A program made the position numbers and the translations under genes. Below are positions 5,740 through 7,502 of a stretch of DNA of 7,502 bases, in pieces; within the stretch, counting starts at the first letter, position 1; each line of letters starts with the position of its first letter. The notes beneath the pieces were generated by a model. It was not told where the DNA came from, searched no databases, and saw nothing but the letters and a program-made list of their open reading frames with translations. Source of the DNA: Fusobacteriota bacterium (GTDB lineage Bacteria; Fusobacteriota; Fusobacteriia; JAPLKR01); NCBI GenBank assembly GCA_026387965.1, contig JAPLKR010000034.1, positions 1 through 7,502 of the forward strand. Direction: 5' to 3'.

Positions 5740-5769
5740 TGCCACAGGGCTACGCCAAATGGTAAAATA
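5740..5769 (+). promoter_or_regulatory. Possible internal promoter before the thioesterase gene
   Basis: ATGCCA at 5740-5745 (four of six -35 matches), an 18-base spacer and TAAAAT at 5764-5769 preceded by TGG (extended -10). It lies in the 131-base gap between menE and the thioesterase gene, and could boost the three distal genes. Its score is modest and it is unsupported by other signals. Confidence 0.33.
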
Positions 5770-5854
5770 TAAGTAAGATAGATAATAAAATAAATGTGAC
5801 TTTTTAACCGTCTATAGTAAAGTTGTTTGCAAAGATTATTAATGAGGAGGCAAG

Positions 5855-6235
5855 ATGAATTTAATGGAATTTTTTGAAATAAAGGTTACAGAGAGTAGTG
5901 AAGGGTACGTTGAAGCAACGATGCCAGTGAAAACAAAGCATACTCAAAAATATGGTTTTTTACATGGTGGCGCAACCATTGCATTGGCTGAAACACTTGC
6001 TGGAATAGGATCAAATAACTTAATTAATGAAGCGACCCATGTAGCTGCGGGGACACATCTAGAATGTGACCATTTAAAGCCTGTAAAAGAGGGATCAAAA
6101 CTCACTGCTGAGGCAAGTATTATTGACTTAAAAGCCCATAAGCATGTTTGGGAAGTCAAGGTATATGACAGTGATAGCTTGATTCATATCTCGAAAGTGA
6201 CGTGTCGAATTGTAGCAAAAAAAATATTTGAATAG
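5855..6235 (+). CDS. menI: Hotdog-fold thioesterase, probable DHNA-CoA thioesterase
   Basis: A 126-residue single-domain hotdog protein of the PaaI/YdiI type. The signature HGGATIALAETLAG covers residues 37-50. His37-Gly38-Gly39 and Glu46 sit where YdiI-type enzymes have their HGG motif and catalytic glutamate on the central helix. The later segment GTHLECDHLKPVKEG fits the following strand and substrate-channel region. Such enzymes hydrolyse DHNA-CoA to free DHNA between the MenB and MenA steps. The specific role is inferred from its position between menE and menA, since PaaI-type relatives also cleave phenylacetyl- and benzoyl-type CoA esters. A perfect AGGAGG (5845-5850) lies four bases before ATG 5855. 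Its TAG stop overlaps the ribosome binding site of menA, implying translational coupling. Confidence 0.85.
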   Translation: MNLMEFFEIKVTESSEGYVEATMPVKTKHTQKYGFLHGGATIALAETLAGIGSNNLINEATHVAAGTHLECDHLKPVKEGSKLTAEASIIDLKAHKHVWEVKVYDSDSLIHISKVTCRIVAKKIFE

Positions 6236-6239
6236 GAGA
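6234..6239 (+). promoter_or_regulatory. Ribosome binding site supporting the TTG start of menA
   Basis: AGGAGA lies four bases before TTG 6244 and overlaps the TAG stop (6233-6235) of the thioesterase gene. It supports the non-ATG start and coupling of the two genes. Confidence 0.7.
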
Positions 6240-6243
6240 AATA

Positions 6244-7137
6244 TTGAAAAACGTATTGAAAATTGTAGAGCCAAGAACTCTTGTAGCAACAATATTGCCG
6301 GCTCTCATTGGGGTGATGGTTTCGCTCATATATTATGGTCAAATTCATTATATATTAACGATTTCACTAATTTTAAGTGCATGTTTAATTCAAATGGGTA
6401 CAAATGTCATAAATGATTATAGTGATTTGCTCAATGCTAAAACCCAAGAGATTGATGCAAATATTGAAAGTGAAAAAGCACTTCTTATTCAAGAAAATAG
6501 AGCCTTTTACAAAAAAACTTTCTTGACGTGTTATGTGTTAGCGTGCGTGCTAGGAATCATTGTAGTTGTATTTTCAAGTTGGATGCTACTTATAATTGGT
6601 ATTATTGGTGTAGGTGTAAGTTTAACTTATTCAATTGGAAAATTTCCGATATCTTATACCCCTTTTGGTGAAGTTGTAGCAGGGATAGTAATGGGATTTG
6701 GAATTTCTCTTGCGGTTGTAATTGTAAATTCTGGTGAGTTCAACTTTGTCGTATTTTGGATCTCGCTTCCTGCGATGATAATGATTGGTATTCTACTGAT
6801 GACAAACAATGTAAGTGATATTGAGAGAGATAGGATTTCTGGTAGAAAAACTTTGCCTATGCTGATTGGGAGAGCGGGGAGTAGAAAAGTGATTATTTCT
6901 GCTTCTCAAGTTTCATTGATCTTAATTTTATTTATTCCCTTTGAAATTTTTCATATGTTCTCATATGTTGCGATTATTGCAATCATAGGTTTATGGAATA
7001 AAGTAGGAAGTTTGAAAAAATATAAATTTGAGTATAGTGAAAGGCGTGCGACAATGACATTAGTCGCAAAACTCACGCTACTTATCAATTTTTCTTATGT
7101 TGTCGTACTTTTAGAGATTTGGTTGAGGTTGAAATGA
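6244..7137 (+). CDS. menA: 1,4-dihydroxy-2-naphthoate polyprenyltransferase
   Basis: A 297-residue UbiA-superfamily integral membrane protein that attaches the polyprenyl chain to DHNA with loss of CO2, giving demethylmenaquinone. Both aspartate-rich motifs that bind the magnesium-diphosphate are present: NVINDYSD (residues 54-61, Asp58 and Asp61) and NNVSDIERDRISGRKTLP (188-205, Asp192 and Asp196). About eight or nine hydrophobic segments are spread over the protein, as in MenA, and the length is normal. The NNxxDIExDxxxGxxTLP form of the second motif is characteristic of MenA. The start is TTG at 6244, chosen because AGGAGA (6234-6239) lies four bases upstream and no ATG or GTG is close by in frame. 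The gene begins eight bases after the thioesterase stop and overlaps the next gene by four bases (ATGA), so the three are probably translated together. Confidence 0.95.
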   Translation: MKNVLKIVEPRTLVATILPALIGVMVSLIYYGQIHYILTISLILSACLIQMGTNVINDYSDLLNAKTQEIDANIESEKALLIQENRAFYKKTFLTCYVLACVLGIIVVVFSSWMLLIIGIIGVGVSLTYSIGKFPISYTPFGEVVAGIVMGFGISLAVVIVNSGEFNFVVFWISLPAMIMIGILLMTNNVSDIERDRISGRKTLPMLIGRAGSRKVIISASQVSLILILFIPFEIFHMFSYVAIIAIIGLWNKVGSLKKYKFEYSERRATMTLVAKLTLLINFSYVVVLLEIWLRLK

Positions 7138-7502
7138 AAATGAAGTTTACAGATCAAGAAAAGTATCAAAAAGTATATGAAATATTTCAATCTATTGCAT
7201 TAGACTATGATAAAATGAATGAGATTATTAGCTTAAAGCAGCACCAAAATTGGAAAAAATTATTGATAAAATACAGCAATATTGAAAAGACGTCAAAAGT
7301 GATTGATTTATGTTGTGGTACAGGGGATATTGTATTTATGCTTTCAGCTGCTAGAGCGAAAGAAGTGATCGGAATGGATTTTTCTGAAAACATGTTAAGT
7401 GTAGCAAAAGAGAGAGGCAAAGCGCTTGACCTAAAAAATATTGAGTTTATTCACGGAGATGTGTCTAAACTTCCTTTTGAATCAATGAGTGTAGATCGGA
7501 TA
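7134..7502 (+). CDS. menG: Demethylmenaquinone methyltransferase, N-terminal part (3' end outside window)
   Basis: The frame is open from ATG 7134 to the window edge, 123 residues, about half of the usual protein of roughly 230-240. It begins with the MenG/UbiE signature VYEIFQSIALDYDKMNEIIS followed by HQNWKK (residues 14-42). The SAM-binding motif I is VIDLCCGTGDI (56-66), followed by GMDFSENML, whose acidic residue normally binds the SAM ribose, and by the GDVSKLPF motif near residue 110. It methylates demethylmenaquinone to menaquinone, the last step of the pathway, and usually works on a lipid substrate at the membrane. ATG 7134 overlaps the menA stop (ATGA) and has GAGG at 7125-7128; a second ATG at 7140 is possible but less well spaced. 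UbiE-type enzymes can also act on ubiquinone precursors, but the men genes beside it make menaquinone the expected product. Confidence 0.94.
   Translation, partial: MKMKFTDQEKYQKVYEIFQSIALDYDKMNEIISLKQHQNWKKLLIKYSNIEKTSKVIDLCCGTGDIVFMLSAARAKEVIGMDFSENMLSVAKERGKALDLKNIEFIHGDVSKLPFESMSVDRI

Noticed and set aside
5740-5766. Eight-codon frame MPQGYAKW between menE and the thioesterase gene
   Set aside because: It lacks a Shine-Dalgarno sequence and overlaps a possible promoter, so it was judged to be chance.
6228-6416. Plus-strand frame of 62 codons overlapping the thioesterase end and menA start
   Set aside because: It is out of frame with menA, which carries the conserved UbiA motifs.
7205-7420. 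Minus-strand frame of 71 codons
   Set aside because: It lies opposite menG, whose methyltransferase motifs are unmistakable on the plus strand.
1-7502. CRISPR array, prophage genes or intact insertion sequence
   Set aside because: No regularly spaced direct repeats, no transposase or phage reading frame, and no target-site duplications were seen.

Overview
The window is AT-rich DNA with strong AGGAGG-type ribosome binding sites, extended -10 promoters (TGnTATAAT) and many intrinsic terminators. Together with an [FeFe]-hydrogenase and a menaquinone gene cluster, this suggests a low-GC anaerobic or facultative member of the Bacillota. The genus cannot be fixed from this sequence alone. All recognisable genes lie on the plus strand.

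Layout. (1) 2-814: C-terminal part of an [FeFe]-hydrogenase catalytic subunit, closed by a perfect terminator. (2) 883-2106: a TsgA-like major facilitator. (3) 2107-2859: about 750 bases without a conventional gene. It holds a possible structured RNA ending in a strong terminator (to 2367), two degenerate inverted-repeat elements (2427-2498 and 2566-2637), and then a good promoter. (4) 2860-3024: two tiny 20-codon genes, each with its own Shine-Dalgarno sequence, closed by a terminator that overlaps the end of the second. (5) 3110-3955: menB with its own promoter and a very long terminator. (6) 4001-4361: two possible promoters and what looks like a decayed coding fragment. (7) 4362-7502: menE, a hotdog thioesterase (probable DHNA-CoA thioesterase), menA and the start of menG/ubiE, all read in the same direction.

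How the genes fit together. MenE activates o-succinylbenzoate to its CoA ester, MenB closes the ring to give DHNA-CoA, the hotdog enzyme probably releases DHNA, MenA prenylates it and MenG methylates the product to menaquinone. These are the last five steps of the classical pathway. The early genes (menF, menD, menH, menC) are not in the window. The hydrogenase fragment points to hydrogen metabolism, so the cell probably combines fermentation with quinone-linked anaerobic electron transport. The least explained part is the two-peptide unit just upstream of menB.
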